A stretch of DNA of 64,000 bases from Akkermansia muciniphila (GTDB lineage Bacteria > Verrucomicrobiota > Verrucomicrobiia > Opitutales > Opitutaceae): positions 61,224 to 125,223 of the forward strand of contig CAMCZZ010000008.1 in assembly GCA_945888375.1 (NCBI GenBank), read 5' to 3'. Of the stretch, positions 42,828 through 52,665 are shown one piece after another. The first letter of the stretch is position 1. Every line of letters starts with the position of its first letter. Position numbers and translations under genes: made by a program. The notes below the pieces were generated by a model. It was not told where the DNA came from, searched no databases, and worked only from the letters and a program-made list of their open reading frames with translations.

Positions 42828-43737
42828 TCAGCCCCTTGCCCGCTTCGCGGTCGGCGACGAGTTTTTCGTGAGCGGAGCGGTCGCGGTATTCGAGGTGGCC
42901 GCCTTGGCCGAGCACGAGCGGGCGCTCATCGTCGGTGAGCACGGTCACGTGACGGCCGTCGTGGGCCTCGACGGTGGAGCGGGACAGGTCGAAGTGGCGG
43001 AGGGCGCCGCCAAAGGCGCGTTGCAGGTTCTCGGCGGTAAACACCTCCGAAGTCGGGCCGCAGGCGAGCACGGTGCGGTTGATCAGCACGACTTGATCGC
43101 AGAACTCGGGGACGGAGCCGAGGTTGTGGGTCGAAACAAGGATGAGGCGCCCCTCGGCGCGCAACTCGCGAAGGAGGGTGACGATGGCTTCCTCGGTTTT
43201 TACGTCGACGCCCGTGAAGGGCTCGTCGAGCAGGATGATGCGGCCCTGCTGCGCGAGGGCGCGGGCCACGAACACGCGTTTTTTCTGGCCACCCGACAAT
43301 TCGCCGATCTGGCGGTCGCGCAGCTCCCACAGGCCGACCCGGTGAAGGGCGGCGGCGACGGCTTCGCGATCGACGGATCGCGGCACGCGGAGAAAATTCA
43401 TGTAGCCGTAGCGGCCCATCATCACGACGTCGTGCACGTTTACTGGGAAGGTCCAGTCGACCTCCTCGGCCTGGGGCACGTAGGCGACCCAGCCGCGGCG
43501 TTGGGCCTGGCGGACGGGTGCGCCGGAGATCGTCACGTTGCCGGCGTCGGGGGTGAGGAACCCCATGAGGGCCTTGAACAAGGTGGATTTGCCGGAGCCG
43601 TTGGCTCCGACGAGGGCGCAGATGGTGCCGCCAGCAAGGGCAAAACTGGCGTCGGCGAGGGCGGCGTGGCCGTTCGGGTAGGTCACCGTCACTCCGCGCG
43701 CGACCAAGGTAAGCGGTTGTTCAGGTGCGGGCTTCAC
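42811..43737 (-). CDS. sitB: Manganese/iron ABC transporter ATP-binding protein
   Basis: ATPase of 308 aa: Walker [10 protein letters not shown], signature LSGGQKKR, Walker [12 protein letters not shown], and VPQAEEVDW in the Q-loop, typical of the metal-importer ATPases (MntB/ZnuC/SitB). It starts with GTG at 43737, overlapping the binding-protein stop by 4 bp. After the core of about 240 residues there is a tail ([20 protein letters not shown]) that is longer than in most relatives. The last five residues and the stop codon come from the inverted repeat described here. Confidence 0.93.
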   Translation of the reverse strand: MKPAPEQPLTLVARGVTVTYPNGHAALADASFALAGGTICALVGANGSGKSTLFKALMGFLTPDAGNVTISGAPVRQAQRRGWVAYVPQAEEVDWTFPVNVHDVVMMGRYGYMNFLRVPRSVDREAVAAALHRVGLWELRDRQIGELSGGQKKRVFVARALAQQGRIILLDEPFTGVDVKTEEAIVTLLRELRAEGRLILVSTHNLGSVPEFCDQVVLINRTVLACGPTSEVFTAENLQRAFGGALRHFDLSRSTVEAHDGRHVTVLTDDERPLVLGQGGHLEYRDRSAHEKLVADREAGKGLRGSSE

Positions 43738-44666
43738 GGGGCTATCTCCGGGCCGAGAAAACCGGTTAAAATGGTGCGGGCGTTGGCCTCGAGCAGGGCG
43801 AGGTAGGTGGGGGCGGGGCCGGAGGGGCCGGTCAATGAGTCGACGTAGAGCACGCCGCCGTAGCGGGCGCCGGTCTCGCGGGCTACTTGCTGGGCGGGTT
43901 TGGGGCTGATGGTGCTCTCGCTGAACACCACTGGGATGCGGCTGGCGCGGACGGCGTCGATGACGGCCTGGACTTGGCGGGGCGTGCCCTGCGCGTCGGC
44001 GTTGACCGGCCAGAGGTAAAGGGCCTGGAGCCCGTAGTCCCGGCATAGATACGCAAAGGCGCCCTCGCTGGTGACGAGCGTGCGCTGGTGCTCGGGAATG
44101 CGGGCGAGGCGGGCGCGCACGGGAGCTTCGACGGCGCGGATCTTTTCCGCGTAGGCGGCCGCGTTGGCGGCGTAAGCGGCGGCGTGGCCGGGGTCGGCCC
44201 GGGTCAGGGCCGCGCGGATGTTTTCCACGTAAACCAACGCGGCGGCGGGGGACATCCAGGCATGGGGGTTGGGTTTGCCGGCGTAGGGGCCGGCGGAGAT
44301 GGAGAGCGGATCGATGCCCTCGGTGAGCACGGCGGAGGGCACGTCGCGGACGTTGGCGAAGAATTTCTCGAACCAGCGCTCGAGATGGAGGCCATTCCAC
44401 AGCACAAGGTTGGCGCGCGAGGCGCGAACGATGTCTCCCGGGGTGGGTTCATAGCCATGGATCTCGGCGCCGGGTTTGGTGAGAGATTCGACGTCGGCGG
44501 CCTCTCCGGCGACGTTCCGAGCCATGTCGGCGAGGATGGTGAAAGTTGTCAGGACACGAAGGCGTTTAGCCGGGGCTTCGGCCGAATAAACGGCGGGCGC
44601 GGCTAAAAGACAGGCCAGCGCCAGCCCGGCAGCGAGGCGACGGTAGCACTGAGAAAGGAACGGCAT
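43734..44666 (-). CDS. sitA: Manganese/iron-binding periplasmic protein of ABC importer
   Basis: Secreted metal-binding protein of 310 aa with a signal peptide (cleavage near Ala29) and no lipobox. The four metal ligands in the PsaA/MtsA/SitA pattern are visible: His70 ([10 protein letters not shown]), His135 ([10 protein letters not shown]), Glu201 (TSEGAFAY) and Asp276 (VDSLTG). The Glu/Asp pair instead of a third His, and the lack of a His-rich loop, argue for Mn or Fe over Zn. It is the first gene of the four-gene importer and its stop overlaps the ATPase start. Confidence 0.93.
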   Translation of the reverse strand: MPFLSQCYRRLAAGLALACLLAAPAVYSAEAPAKRLRVLTTFTILADMARNVAGEAADVESLTKPGAEIHGYEPTPGDIVRASRANLVLWNGLHLERWFEKFFANVRDVPSAVLTEGIDPLSISAGPYAGKPNPHAWMSPAAALVYVENIRAALTRADPGHAAAYAANAAAYAEKIRAVEAPVRARLARIPEHQRTLVTSEGAFAYLCRDYGLQALYLWPVNADAQGTPRQVQAVIDAVRASRIPVVFSESTISPKPAQQVARETGARYGGVLYVDSLTGPSGPAPTYLALLEANARTILTGFLGPEIAP

Positions 44667-44690
44667 AACGGAGTGCTACCAAAGTAAGAT

Positions 44691-44705
44691 TTAGGGTCAA
44701 CTAAC
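44691..44705 (-). promoter_or_regulatory. Possible DtxR/MntR-type operator before sitA
   Basis: TTAGGGTCAACTAAC contains an inverted TTAG-N6-CTAA and shares about 12 of 19 positions (with its flank) with the DtxR-family consensus. It lies 25-39 nt upstream of sitA and, read on the minus strand, includes TTGACC, a plausible -35 element. A metal-responsive repressor site here would fit the function of the operon; the regulator gene is not in the window. Confidence 0.35.
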
Positions 44706-44829
44706 ATTTGTAGTAATTGCGATACATTGAAGGTTTTTTGGGAGATTATCGGGTTTTTTGCGCAGTTCGGATTTGCTTCACGAGACGACAGACTATTTAA
44801 TCTTTGGTAAGTTAACCCACATACCTAAC

Positions 44830-45804
44830 ATGGCACGCATCTACAACAATATCACGGAAACGATCGGCAATACGCCCTTGGTGCGTTTGAACCGCACGGC
44901 GGCGGCGCATGGAGCGCAGGCGGAGATTCTCCTGAAGCTGGAGTTCTTTAATCCCCTCGCGAGCGTGAAGGACCGTATCGGCAACGCTATGATTGATGAG
45001 GCCCTTAAGAGCGGCCGGATCAATGAGAGCACGATCCTGATTGAGCCGACCTCGGGAAATACTGGTATCGCGCTGGCCTTTGTGGCGGCGGCCAAGGGTC
45101 TTAAGCTCATTCTGACGATGCCCGAGACCATGTCTTTGGAGCGTCGCAAGCTGCTCAAGATCCTCGGTGCCAAGCTCGTGCTGACCGAGGGGCCCAAGGG
45201 CATGAAAGGCGCAATCGCAAAGGCTGAGGAGCTGAATGCCAAAATCCCCAACAGTGTGATTTTGCAACAGTTCGCCAATCCCGACAATCCCGCGGTTCAT
45301 CGCTGCACGACGGCCTTGGAAATTTGGAACGATACGGACGGCAAAGTGGACATCCTCGTATCGGGTGTGGGCACCGGTGGCACCATCACGGGTGTCGGCG
45401 AGGTGCTGAAGGAAAAGAAGCCCGGGGTGAAGATTGTCGCGGTGGAGCCGGCTGGCTCGCCGGTCCTTTCGGGTGGCCAGCCCGGACCGCACAAGCTGCA
45501 GGGTATCGGTGCGGGTTTCGTGCCGGCGGTGCTTAACACCAAGGTGATTGACGAGATCATCCAGGTGAAGGAGGCCGACTCGGGTCCGGTCTCGAAGCAG
45601 GTCAGCACCCAGGATGGTATTCCCGTTGGTATCTCTTCCGGTGCGGCCATCTGGGCGGCCCTCGAACTGGCTAAGCGCCCCGAGAACGTGGGCAAGACTA
45701 TCGTGGTGATCGTAGCTTCTTGCGCCGAGCGTTACCTTTCTTCCTGGCTCTTTGCGGACATCGAGGTCGAGAGCGATAATATCGACTCGTTGTTTGCCAA
45801 GTAA
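44830..45804 (+). CDS. cysK: Cysteine synthase A
   Basis: PLP enzyme making cysteine from O-acetylserine and sulfide. The ATG at 44830 gives 324 aa. Lys47 in [11 protein letters not shown] binds PLP; TSGNTG (74-79) binds the substrate carboxylate; [10 protein letters not shown] binds the PLP phosphate; and [11 protein letters not shown] completes the core. The start lies 163 bp from the divergent sitA start, so the two promoters share this AT-rich interval. No cysE is nearby. The sulfur source and partners are not visible. Confidence 0.96.
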   Translation: MARIYNNITETIGNTPLVRLNRTAAAHGAQAEILLKLEFFNPLASVKDRIGNAMIDEALKSGRINESTILIEPTSGNTGIALAFVAAAKGLKLILTMPETMSLERRKLLKILGAKLVLTEGPKGMKGAIAKAEELNAKIPNSVILQQFANPDNPAVHRCTTALEIWNDTDGKVDILVSGVGTGGTITGVGEVLKEKKPGVKIVAVEPAGSPVLSGGQPGPHKLQGIGAGFVPAVLNTKVIDEIIQVKEADSGPVSKQVSTQDGIPVGISSGAAIWAALELAKRPENVGKTIVVIVASCAERYLSSWLFADIEVESDNIDSLFAK

Positions 45805-45819
45805 GCCAGCCCCGGTGCA

Positions 45820-45966
45820 GGGGCGGTCTGGCCGGGCAGTGCGCAAAGCGTGCACCCGGCCTAGTTTCTTTAAACCGAAAGCCCGTCTTTGGGCCTAGGC
45901 AACGGCTTTGCTTGCTTGGGTTCAATCCCACCGGAAGTCAGCGGCGTCCACGCTTCAGCTGGACGC
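45820..45966. other. Structured intergenic region after cysK
   Basis: Between cysK and the terminator lie several inverted repeats: GGCCGGG / CCCGGCC (45830-45861), GCCTAG / CTAGGC (45859-45900, overlapping the first so the two exclude each other), TGGG / CCCA around a TTCAAT loop (about 45917-45930), and GCGTCCA / TGGACGC (45944-45966). The TTCAAT loop resembles a tRNA T-loop but its stem is too short for a tRNA. It could be a long 3' UTR or a small RNA; I cannot assign it. Confidence 0.35.
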
Positions 45967-46003
45967 AAAAAAACCGTGATGCCTGAGCATCACGGTTTTT
46001 TTT
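45967..46003. terminator. Bidirectional terminator between cysK and fba
   Basis: A stem CCGTGATGC / GCATCACGG with a 4-nt loop is flanked by seven A on the left and eight T on the right, which extend the helix and give a U-tract on both strands. It serves both convergent genes. Confidence 0.95.
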
Positions 46004-46042
46004 GAAACCAGCCCTTTTGCGGGCTATCCCCGCGGCCGGGGA

Positions 46043-46993
46043 TTATTTGGTCAGGCTGGCGCGGAGGTCGGCAAGTTGGCCGGCGCTGCCGAGGAGAACG
46101 TTGCGGCTGGCGATGAACTTAGCGTATTCCACAATGAAGATCTTGCCGGGCGGACGGAAGTCGAACTCGGCAGGCTTATCGCGGAAGAACTCGCGGTGCA
46201 CGCGGGTCCAGACGAGGCGGCCGTCGGTATCAATGTTGATCTTGGTGACGCCGAGTTTGGCGGCGGGGAGGTATTCGTTCACGTCCACGCCCATGGAGCC
46301 GGCGATGGTGCCGCCGGCGGCGTTGATGCGGGCGACTTCGTCTTGAGGGACCGAGCTGGAGCCGTGCATGACGAGCGGGAAGCCGTTCATGCGGGCCTTG
46401 ATTTTCTCCAGGACGTCGAAGTGGAGGGACTGTTTGCCTTTGAATTTGAAGGCGCCATGGGAGGTGCCGATAGCGCAGGCGAGGGAATCGCAGCCGGTTT
46501 GTTTAACGAACTCCTCCGCCTCGGCCGGGTCGGTGAGGCAGGAGTGGCCTTCCTCGACGACGATGTCTTCCTCCACGCCGCCGAGCATGCCGAGCTCAGC
46601 CTCGACCGAGATGCCCTTGGCGTGGGCGCGTTCGACGACGCGTTTGGTGATCTCGACGTTCTTTTCGAAGGGGTCGTGGGAGGCGTCGATCATCACGGAG
46701 CTGAAGAAACCGGAATCGATACAATCGTAGCAGGTAGCCTCGTCGCCGTGGTCGAGGTGAACGGCGAAGATGGCATCGGGGAAAATATCCCCGGCGGCGC
46801 GGATGATGGCCTCGAGCATGCGTTTATCGGTGTAGCTGCGCGCGCCCTTCGAGATCTGGATGATGAAAGGGGCCTGGGAATCGATCGCGCCCTTGAACAG
46901 ACCCATGGCCTGCTCGGCATTATTGATGTTGTAGGCGCCGATGGCGTATTTGCCGTAGGCGTGTTTGAAGAGCTGGGCGGTGGTGACGATCAT
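46043..46993 (-). CDS. fba: Class II fructose-bisphosphate aldolase
   Basis: Zinc-dependent enzyme of glycolysis and gluconeogenesis. In the 316-aa product Asp81 and His82 (HLDHGD) are the catalytic acid and a zinc ligand; Glu in EAELGMLGG, His in AIGTSHGAFKFKG and the HGSSSVP loop complete the metal and phosphate sites. Gly/Asn-rich NINNAEQAM at the N-terminus is also typical. The length is that of the shorter class IIB-like enzymes. Convergent with cysK across the terminator; nothing suggests a pathway-specific operon. Confidence 0.94.
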   Translation of the reverse strand: MIVTTAQLFKHAYGKYAIGAYNINNAEQAMGLFKGAIDSQAPFIIQISKGARSYTDKRMLEAIIRAAGDIFPDAIFAVHLDHGDEATCYDCIDSGFFSSVMIDASHDPFEKNVEITKRVVERAHAKGISVEAELGMLGGVEEDIVVEEGHSCLTDPAEAEEFVKQTGCDSLACAIGTSHGAFKFKGKQSLHFDVLEKIKARMNGFPLVMHGSSSVPQDEVARINAAGGTIAGSMGVDVNEYLPAAKLGVTKINIDTDGRLVWTRVHREFFRDKPAEFDFRPPGKIFIVEYAKFIASRNVLLGSAGQLADLRASLTK

Positions 46994-47162
46994 GGTGGTG
47001 AAAACGACTGCGTGGACGACGCGGTTAAACGATCAGGCTAGGTAGCGGCCAAAGGCGCGGGCAAGGGTTTTTCTGCTTGGGATTTGCGGAAGGCGCGAAA
47101 TAGGCCCGCCGATCAAGCGGGCCCTGGGTGGATACAAAGCACGTGCAGGCGGGGGAGTGAGC

Positions 47163-48107
47163 TCACTCCCCGCCGCGCCCGCCCCAGTTGCCGCGATTGC
47201 CTCCGCCGCCGCCGGCTTCTTCGCGCAAGGCGCGCATTTTTTCTTCCACCACGATCTGGGCTTGTTGCTCGGTCTGCAATTTCTTCAGCGCCTCGACCTG
47301 GGCGAACGAGAGGACGCCGGTGGCCCGGGTGATGGTGGCTTCGGTAACGAGCACATTTCGTCCGGATTGTTTGCCGGTTTCGGTGAGGATTTGGGTGAGT
47401 TTATCCGATTGGGCGGCGGAGAGGGGAGTGCCGGAGTAGGTTAATTTTTCGGCGAAGTCTTTTATGGCATTTCGTTGGGGCCCGTTGGCTTGGTAGGCAT
47501 CGAGGGCGGCGTAAAGGTTGTCGCCTAGGGTGGCCTTGATGTTGGCGTTTACTTCGTTGCGGAGGTCGTCGGAGAGCTTGCGCAACTGTTCGCGGTTTTC
47601 CTGTTTGCGGGGATCGAGACCCGAGGCCGCGGCGCTGGCGAAAACTTCGCGACCGGCGCTTTCCCGCTCGAGGAGCAGGGCTTTGAGGGCGGCGAGTTTA
47701 TCGGGGGTGAGATTAAGCTGTTTAAAGAAGGCGCCGTAGCGCTCATCGATGCGGGCGGCTTGCTGGATTTTCCAAGCTTCGGCGAAATCGGGGTCCTTCA
47801 TCAGCTCGGCCATGCGGGCGGCGAAACGGGCGCCGCGGGCCGCGCCGTTGCCACCGGGGGCGGCGTTTTCGGGCGGACTTGCGGGGGCGTCGGCGGGCTC
47901 CTCCTTGGCGGTCGCGGCGGGAGAGGACGCGATCGCTTGGGTGGCCGGGGCGGAGGGGGCTTGGAACTCGCTTTGGCTGACGTGCAGGGAGGGGGCTTTG
48001 CGGGCGTCGGCGAGTTGTTGCCGGGTATGGACCAGCAGGGCGCCGGTGCCGAGGGTGGTGCAGAGCAAGAAGGCGACGGCCAGATTTTTTTTATCGGTGG
48101 TGGGCAT
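47163..48107 (-). CDS. Exported LTxxQ-like protein with Gly-rich tail
   Basis: The 314-aa product has an N-terminal hydrophobic segment (residues about 8-27) acting as anchor or signal, an Ala/Pro/Glu-rich linker to about residue 85, then an all-helical region. Three repeats of the form LTPDKLAALKALL, LSAAQSDKLTQIL and LSFAQVEALKKLQ resemble the LTxxQ motif of Spy/CpxP-type periplasmic chaperones. The last 15 residues are Gly/Asn/Arg rich (GGGGGNRGNW). No enzyme motif is seen. A Spy-like role is only suggested by the motif spacing. Confidence 0.7.
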   Translation of the reverse strand: MPTTDKKNLAVAFLLCTTLGTGALLVHTRQQLADARKAPSLHVSQSEFQAPSAPATQAIASSPAATAKEEPADAPASPPENAAPGGNGAARGARFAARMAELMKDPDFAEAWKIQQAARIDERYGAFFKQLNLTPDKLAALKALLLERESAGREVFASAAASGLDPRKQENREQLRKLSDDLRNEVNANIKATLGDNLYAALDAYQANGPQRNAIKDFAEKLTYSGTPLSAAQSDKLTQILTETGKQSGRNVLVTEATITRATGVLSFAQVEALKKLQTEQQAQIVVEEKMRALREEAGGGGGNRGNWGGRGGE

Positions 48108-48197
48108 GGGGCGGGTGTTGGGATCCAGACGCCGGGCGGGGGCCGCCGGTTACGTGGCCGGAGGGGATAATCATCGGGGCGGGTTGGCCCGGTCCTT

Positions 48198-51056
48198 TTA
48201 GCGGGGGGGAAACTCGAATTCCGCCTTCTTTTTATCTTTGGAGAGGACGAGGTAGGCGCTGAAGGCGCGGCCGGCCTTGGACATAAAGCCTTCGATCAAC
48301 TCTGTGCGCCCCTCGGCGAGCAGTTGGCGGATGATTTCGGGGGTCATTTTTTTGCCGGCGACCTCGAGCTTGGTCTGGAAGACGGCGCGGGGCGCGGCGT
48401 CGGCACCGGGCTTGGCGACTACGAAGGCTTCGCCGGTCTGGTAGAGTTCACCCTCTTTGTGGGCCGGGCTGGGGCCGAGCTTCACGGCGGTGGCGAGGTC
48501 GAGGGGGGCCTTGGCGGAGGCGCGGCGGGCTACGGGTTTGCCATCCTTGTCGGTTTTGGCTTCGCGGGGTGGGAACTCGAAGTTGGCCTTGGTGGCGGCG
48601 CGGACAAGGTAGGCTTTGAACGGGCGGCCGAATTTGCTGATGAAGTTGTCGATCAGCGGCGTGCGACCGGTGGTGATGCACGTGATCATATCGTCGCGGG
48701 TCAGCTCCCGTTTGCAGAGAATGCGGGAGAGCGAGAAGGTCTGTTCCCAGGTGCCTTCGGCGGTTTTTTCGCGCAACACGTATTTGGTGGGAGCCTCGCA
48801 GAGCTGGGCGCCGGTCTTGGGGTCGGTCCAGAAGGAGGGGAATTCGCCGATGTCGGTCTTTTCGCCGAAATCCATCGCGATTTTTTTGCCGCCCGGGACC
48901 TTGGCTTTTTCGTTATCCACGATTTTCAGTTTGGCGGCGAAGCGGGCGCCGGAGCGGGGCGAGACGAAGCCATCAAGCGGTCCCACCTCGCCGGTGGTGA
49001 CGAGTTGGCGGACCTCGGACTCCTCGATTTTGCGCCCGGTCATGACCTTGTAGATCATGAGGGTGCCGTCCTGTGACTTGAAGCCGCGCAGGGTCTCGAA
49101 GAGCGGCTGGCCATCAGTGGGGGAAATGATGTCGGTGGTGCGGGAGTTGGATTCGTCCTCCTCGAAGCCCTTCACGCGCTCCACGATGCCCACGGTCTGG
49201 GCGATGACTTCCTGCATGAAGTCGTCGCGTTTGACGCGGCCTTGTTCCATCTGACGCAGTTTGAATTCCCAATCGCCGGTCATGGCGGGGGAGGTGAGGG
49301 CTTCGGCCTTTACGGCGGCGAGGAACTGGAGGAGGGACTCGGCCTTCGGGGTGGGCACGAGTTCGCGTTGGGCGCGCTCCATGTATTTCTGGTTGATCAG
49401 CCCGTCGATGGTGTCGGCGCGGGTGGCCGGGGTGCCGAGGCCGCGTTCCTTCATGGCTTCGGCCATGTCCTCGTCCTCGACGAGTTTGCCGGCGCCTTCC
49501 ATGGCGGAGAGCAGGGTGGCTTCGGTGTAGCGGGCGGGGGGCTTGGTGGATTCGGCGTGGAGGACGGTGTCGAGGGTTTTGGCCTTGGCGGCGTCGGCGG
49601 GGGCGAGGGCGGGCAGGGGCTTGGACGAGCCGGTGGCTTCTTTTTTACCGGAGGAGTCGGCGCCGGCGAGGTCGTCGTCGAGGGCGGCGGATTTGCCGTA
49701 GACGGCGAGCCAGCCGGCCTCGGTGAGGACTTTGCCCTCGGTTTTAAAATCGTGTTTCCCGGCTATGGTGGAGATGCGGGTGGTGACGTCGAACTGGGCC
49801 TCGGGGTAAAAGGCGGCGACGAAGCGGCGCGCGATCATGTCGTAGACCTTGGCCTCCATCTCATCGAGCGACTTGGGCTCGGCGGTGGTGGGGATGATAG
49901 CAAAGTGGTCCGAGATCTGGGCGTTGTTGAAGATCTTCTTGTTGCCGGGGCGGATCCAGCCGGACTGGACGACTTTGGCGGCATGTTGGGAGAGTTCGCC
50001 GGAGAGGGCCTGGAGGGTCTCGCGCACGGTGGCGGCGTAGTCCTCGGGCAGAGCGCGGGAATCGGTGCGGGGGTAGGTGATGAGTTTGTGGCGCTCGTAG
50101 AGGGACTGGGCGATTTGGAGGGTGCGGCGGGCGGAGAGGCCAAAGCGGCCGTTGGCCTCGCGCTGGAGGGTAGTCAGATCGTAGAGGCGCGGGGAGGCCT
50201 GGGTGGTGGGCTTTTTCTCGTCGCGCACGGTGGCGGACGGGTTGCGTTGGCAGTCGGCGAGCACGGCCTCGGCGGCGGGCAGTTCCCAGAGGCGGTCGGC
50301 CCGGTCGTGTTCGTTGGCGGCATCCTTTTTGAAGGCGGGCTTTTGATATGCGCCCTCGTAGGCGCCCTGCGTGACTTGGAAGTTGGCGGTGAGACGCCAG
50401 AAGGCGCGGGGCTTGAAATTACGGATTTCCAGCTCGCGGGCATAGACGATGGCGAGGGTGGGAGTCTGCACGCGGCCGACCGAGGCGACGTTACCGGCTT
50501 TGGAGCCGAACATGCGTTTGGTGATGGCGCGGGTGCCGTTGATGCCGATGAGCCAGTCGCTCTCGGAGCGGCAGCGGGCGGCGTCGGCGAGGCCGGAGAG
50601 CTCGGAGCCGTCGCGGAGTTTGGCGAAGGCTTTCTGGATGCCGTCGGTCGTCATGCTCTGCATCCAGGCGCGTTTTACGGGGAGCTTGGCCTTGGCGAGT
50701 TGGTAGAGGTAGACGAAGATCAGTTCACCCTCGCGGCCTGCGTCGCAGGCGTTGACGACCTGGTCGATATCCTTGCGGGCGAGGAGTTTTTTAAGCAGGG
50801 AGAACTTGTCTTTAGAGTCCTCGATGGGCTTTAGGCTGAATGGTTTGGGGATGATCGGGAGCGTTTCTAGGCGCCAGAAACCGTATTTCTTTTTATCGAT
50901 GTCTTCGGGCATCTCGAGCTCGACGACGTGGCCGACGGCGGAGGAGATCACCCACTCGTCGTTTTCGTAGACGTCGCCTTTTTTGGGGACTTTGCCGAGG
51001 GCGCGGGCAAGGTCGGCGGCGACGGAGGGCTTCTCGGCGATGACGAGGGACTTCAT
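48198..51056 (-). CDS. topB: DNA topoisomerase III (type IA)
   Basis: Relaxes and decatenates DNA by a single-strand break. The 952-aa product has the Toprim start SLVIAEKPSVAADLARAL, the metal motif DAGREGE (residues 105-111), SVGRVQTPTLAIV, and the active-site ITYPRTDS with Tyr328. After the core (to about 600) are at least three repeats of a C-terminal unit ending in AYLV..EFEFPPR, the cryptic Toprim-associated repeats, in place of zinc fingers. An Ala/Lys/Ser/Gly-rich insertion near 450-500 separates core parts. The gene ends 90 bp before the LTxxQ-like gene on the same strand. Confidence 0.93.
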   Translation of the reverse strand: MKSLVIAEKPSVAADLARALGKVPKKGDVYENDEWVISSAVGHVVELEMPEDIDKKKYGFWRLETLPIIPKPFSLKPIEDSKDKFSLLKKLLARKDIDQVVNACDAGREGELIFVYLYQLAKAKLPVKRAWMQSMTTDGIQKAFAKLRDGSELSGLADAARCRSESDWLIGINGTRAITKRMFGSKAGNVASVGRVQTPTLAIVYARELEIRNFKPRAFWRLTANFQVTQGAYEGAYQKPAFKKDAANEHDRADRLWELPAAEAVLADCQRNPSATVRDEKKPTTQASPRLYDLTTLQREANGRFGLSARRTLQIAQSLYERHKLITYPRTDSRALPEDYAATVRETLQALSGELSQHAAKVVQSGWIRPGNKKIFNNAQISDHFAIIPTTAEPKSLDEMEAKVYDMIARRFVAAFYPEAQFDVTTRISTIAGKHDFKTEGKVLTEAGWLAVYGKSAALDDDLAGADSSGKKEATGSSKPLPALAPADAAKAKTLDTVLHAESTKPPARYTEATLLSAMEGAGKLVEDEDMAEAMKERGLGTPATRADTIDGLINQKYMERAQRELVPTPKAESLLQFLAAVKAEALTSPAMTGDWEFKLRQMEQGRVKRDDFMQEVIAQTVGIVERVKGFEEDESNSRTTDIISPTDGQPLFETLRGFKSQDGTLMIYKVMTGRKIEESEVRQLVTTGEVGPLDGFVSPRSGARFAAKLKIVDNEKAKVPGGKKIAMDFGEKTDIGEFPSFWTDPKTGAQLCEAPTKYVLREKTAEGTWEQTFSLSRILCKRELTRDDMITCITTGRTPLIDNFISKFGRPFKAYLVRAATKANFEFPPREAKTDKDGKPVARRASAKAPLDLATAVKLGPSPAHKEGELYQTGEAFVVAKPGADAAPRAVFQTKLEVAGKKMTPEIIRQLLAEGRTELIEGFMSKAGRAFSAYLVLSKDKKKAEFEFPPR

Positions 51057-51276
51057 GGGTTGGGAGCGGGTAGGGAGCGTCCTCGGCGATTACAAGCGTG
51101 CGTTTTTTTGGCGCGGTTTTCGGACACGGTTTGCGGGCCGTCCGGCCGGGGTTGACGCGGCGGCGGGAAATGGCGGGGTCTGTCGGAGGGGATTTCCCTG
51201 TTCATGACCAGGCCCGTCCGGGGGGGGGAGGTTGGGCGCGGTTGGGCTACCCAAAATATTTTTTTGGGCCGTGGGG

Positions 51277-52509
51277 TCAGCCGAAGAATTTGAGGACCTT
51301 GCGAAGGGCGGCGGCGAGGGCGGTGACGTCTTCCCTGGTATTATAGAGGTAGAAGCTGGCGCGGGCGGTGCTGGGGAGGCCGAGTTTCTTCATCAGCGGC
51401 ATATTACAATGGTGTCCCCCGCGTAGGGCGACGCCTTGCTGGTCGGCGACGGTGATAACGTCGTGGGCATGGATGCCGGCGAAGGCGAAACTCAGCAGGC
51501 CGGCGCGAGGCTCGCCGAGGCGCGGGCCGAGGATGCGGATGCCGGGCAGCTCGGCCAAGGCGGCGTGGGCGAGGGCGGCGAGGTGGTGGTCGTGCGCGGC
51601 GATGGCGGGCCGGCCGAGGTTATCAAGGTAATCGCAGGCGGCGGCGAGGCCGATGGCGCCGGCGATGTCGGGCGTGCCGGCCTCGAAGCGCTCGGGGGCG
51701 GGTTTCCAGGTGGAACCGGCGAACTCGACGTTCTCAATCATACCCCCGCCGCCGCGCCAGGGTGGCATCGAATCGAGCAGCGCGCGGCGACCGTAGAGCA
51801 CGCCGATGCCGGTGGGGCCGCACATCTTGTGACCGGAGAACGCGAGGAAATCGCAGCCGAGGGCCTGGACGTCGAGGGGCTCGTGGCCGACGGACTGGGC
51901 GGCGTCGATCATCGTCACCGCGCCCACGGCCCGGGCGCGGCGGCAGAGCTCGGCGGCGGGGTTGAGGATACCGAGCGTATTGGACAGGTGGGTGAAGGCG
52001 AAGAGCTTTACCTCGGGGGTGAGGTATTGGTCCAAGTGGTCGAGATCGAGGCCATGCTCGGCGTCGGCTCCGAGGACGGGCAGGTAGCGCACGGTGGCTC
52101 CGGCGCGGGCGGCAGCGAGCTGCCAGGGGACGAGGTTGGAGTGGTGCTCCATCTCGGTGAGCAGCACGACATCGCCGGGGCGGAGGTTTTGCGCGGTCCA
52201 AGATTGGGCTACGAGGTTGATGGAATCGGTGGTGCCGGCGGTAAACACGATCTCGGCGGGGTCGGCGGCGCCGATGAAGCGGGCGAGGCGGGCGCGGGCG
52301 TGTTCAAAGGCATCAGTCGCGCGCATGGATAGGGCATGCAGGCCGCGGTGAACGTTGGCGTTGTCGTGCAGATAATAGCCTGAAACGGCGTCGATTACGG
52401 CGCGGGGTTTCTGGGAGGTGGCCCCGTTATCCAGGTAGACGAGGGGTTTGCCCTGGACCTGTTGGGCGAGGATAGGGAAATCGGGAAGAGTTTCGTGGCC
52501 GGGACGCAT
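51277..52509 (-). CDS. sufS: Cysteine desulfurase, SufS type
   Basis: PLP enzyme that removes sulfur from cysteine for Fe-S cluster assembly. The 410-aa product has VYLDNGATSQKP at its start, the PLP lysine in AFSGHKMCGPTGIGVLYG and the persulfide-forming Cys in RGGHHCNMPLM near the C-terminus, where the R-x-G-x-x-C pattern marks group II (SufS/CsdA). The usual sufBCD and sufE/U are not adjacent. A weak hairpin (CCCAAAA / TTTTGGG, 51250-51268) follows the gene. Confidence 0.93.
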   Translation of the reverse strand: MRPGHETLPDFPILAQQVQGKPLVYLDNGATSQKPRAVIDAVSGYYLHDNANVHRGLHALSMRATDAFEHARARLARFIGAADPAEIVFTAGTTDSINLVAQSWTAQNLRPGDVVLLTEMEHHSNLVPWQLAAARAGATVRYLPVLGADAEHGLDLDHLDQYLTPEVKLFAFTHLSNTLGILNPAAELCRRARAVGAVTMIDAAQSVGHEPLDVQALGCDFLAFSGHKMCGPTGIGVLYGRRALLDSMPPWRGGGGMIENVEFAGSTWKPAPERFEAGTPDIAGAIGLAAACDYLDNLGRPAIAAHDHHLAALAHAALAELPGIRILGPRLGEPRAGLLSFAFAGIHAHDVITVADQQGVALRGGHHCNMPLMKKLGLPSTARASFYLYNTREDVTALAAALRKVLKFFG

Positions 52510-52665
52510 GAGTGTGGTGGACCATCGGCTACCCCGAGGCGAAAGTCGAATACCGGAGCGCGGTCCGGCGGGGTAAATTCGCCCGGACCGGGTGGTGACC
52601 GCGCAGGCGGCGGGGCGAGGGGGCGAGCTGATTTCGGCGCGGACTGGGCAACGGAATGTTCCGGC

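Noticed and set aside
42811..44400. 529-aa minus-strand frame across sitB and most of sitA
   Set aside because: Only the part from the GTG at 43737 encodes an ABC ATPase; the rest is the shadow of sitA in another frame.
45908..45940. Possible tRNA T-arm (GGGTTCAATCCC)
   Set aside because: Loop length and stem do not fit a tRNA, and no acceptor or anticodon arm surrounds it.
49242..50834. 530-aa plus-strand frame opposite topB
   Set aside because: Gly-rich antisense shadow; topB has all catalytic motifs.
51220..51228. Run of nine G as a phase-variation tract
   Set aside because: It lies in a gap and not in or just before a gene start where slippage would switch expression.
51250..51268. Terminator after sufS
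   Set aside because: The CCCAAAA/TTTTGGG stem is weak and without a separate T-run, so it is mentioned only with sufS.
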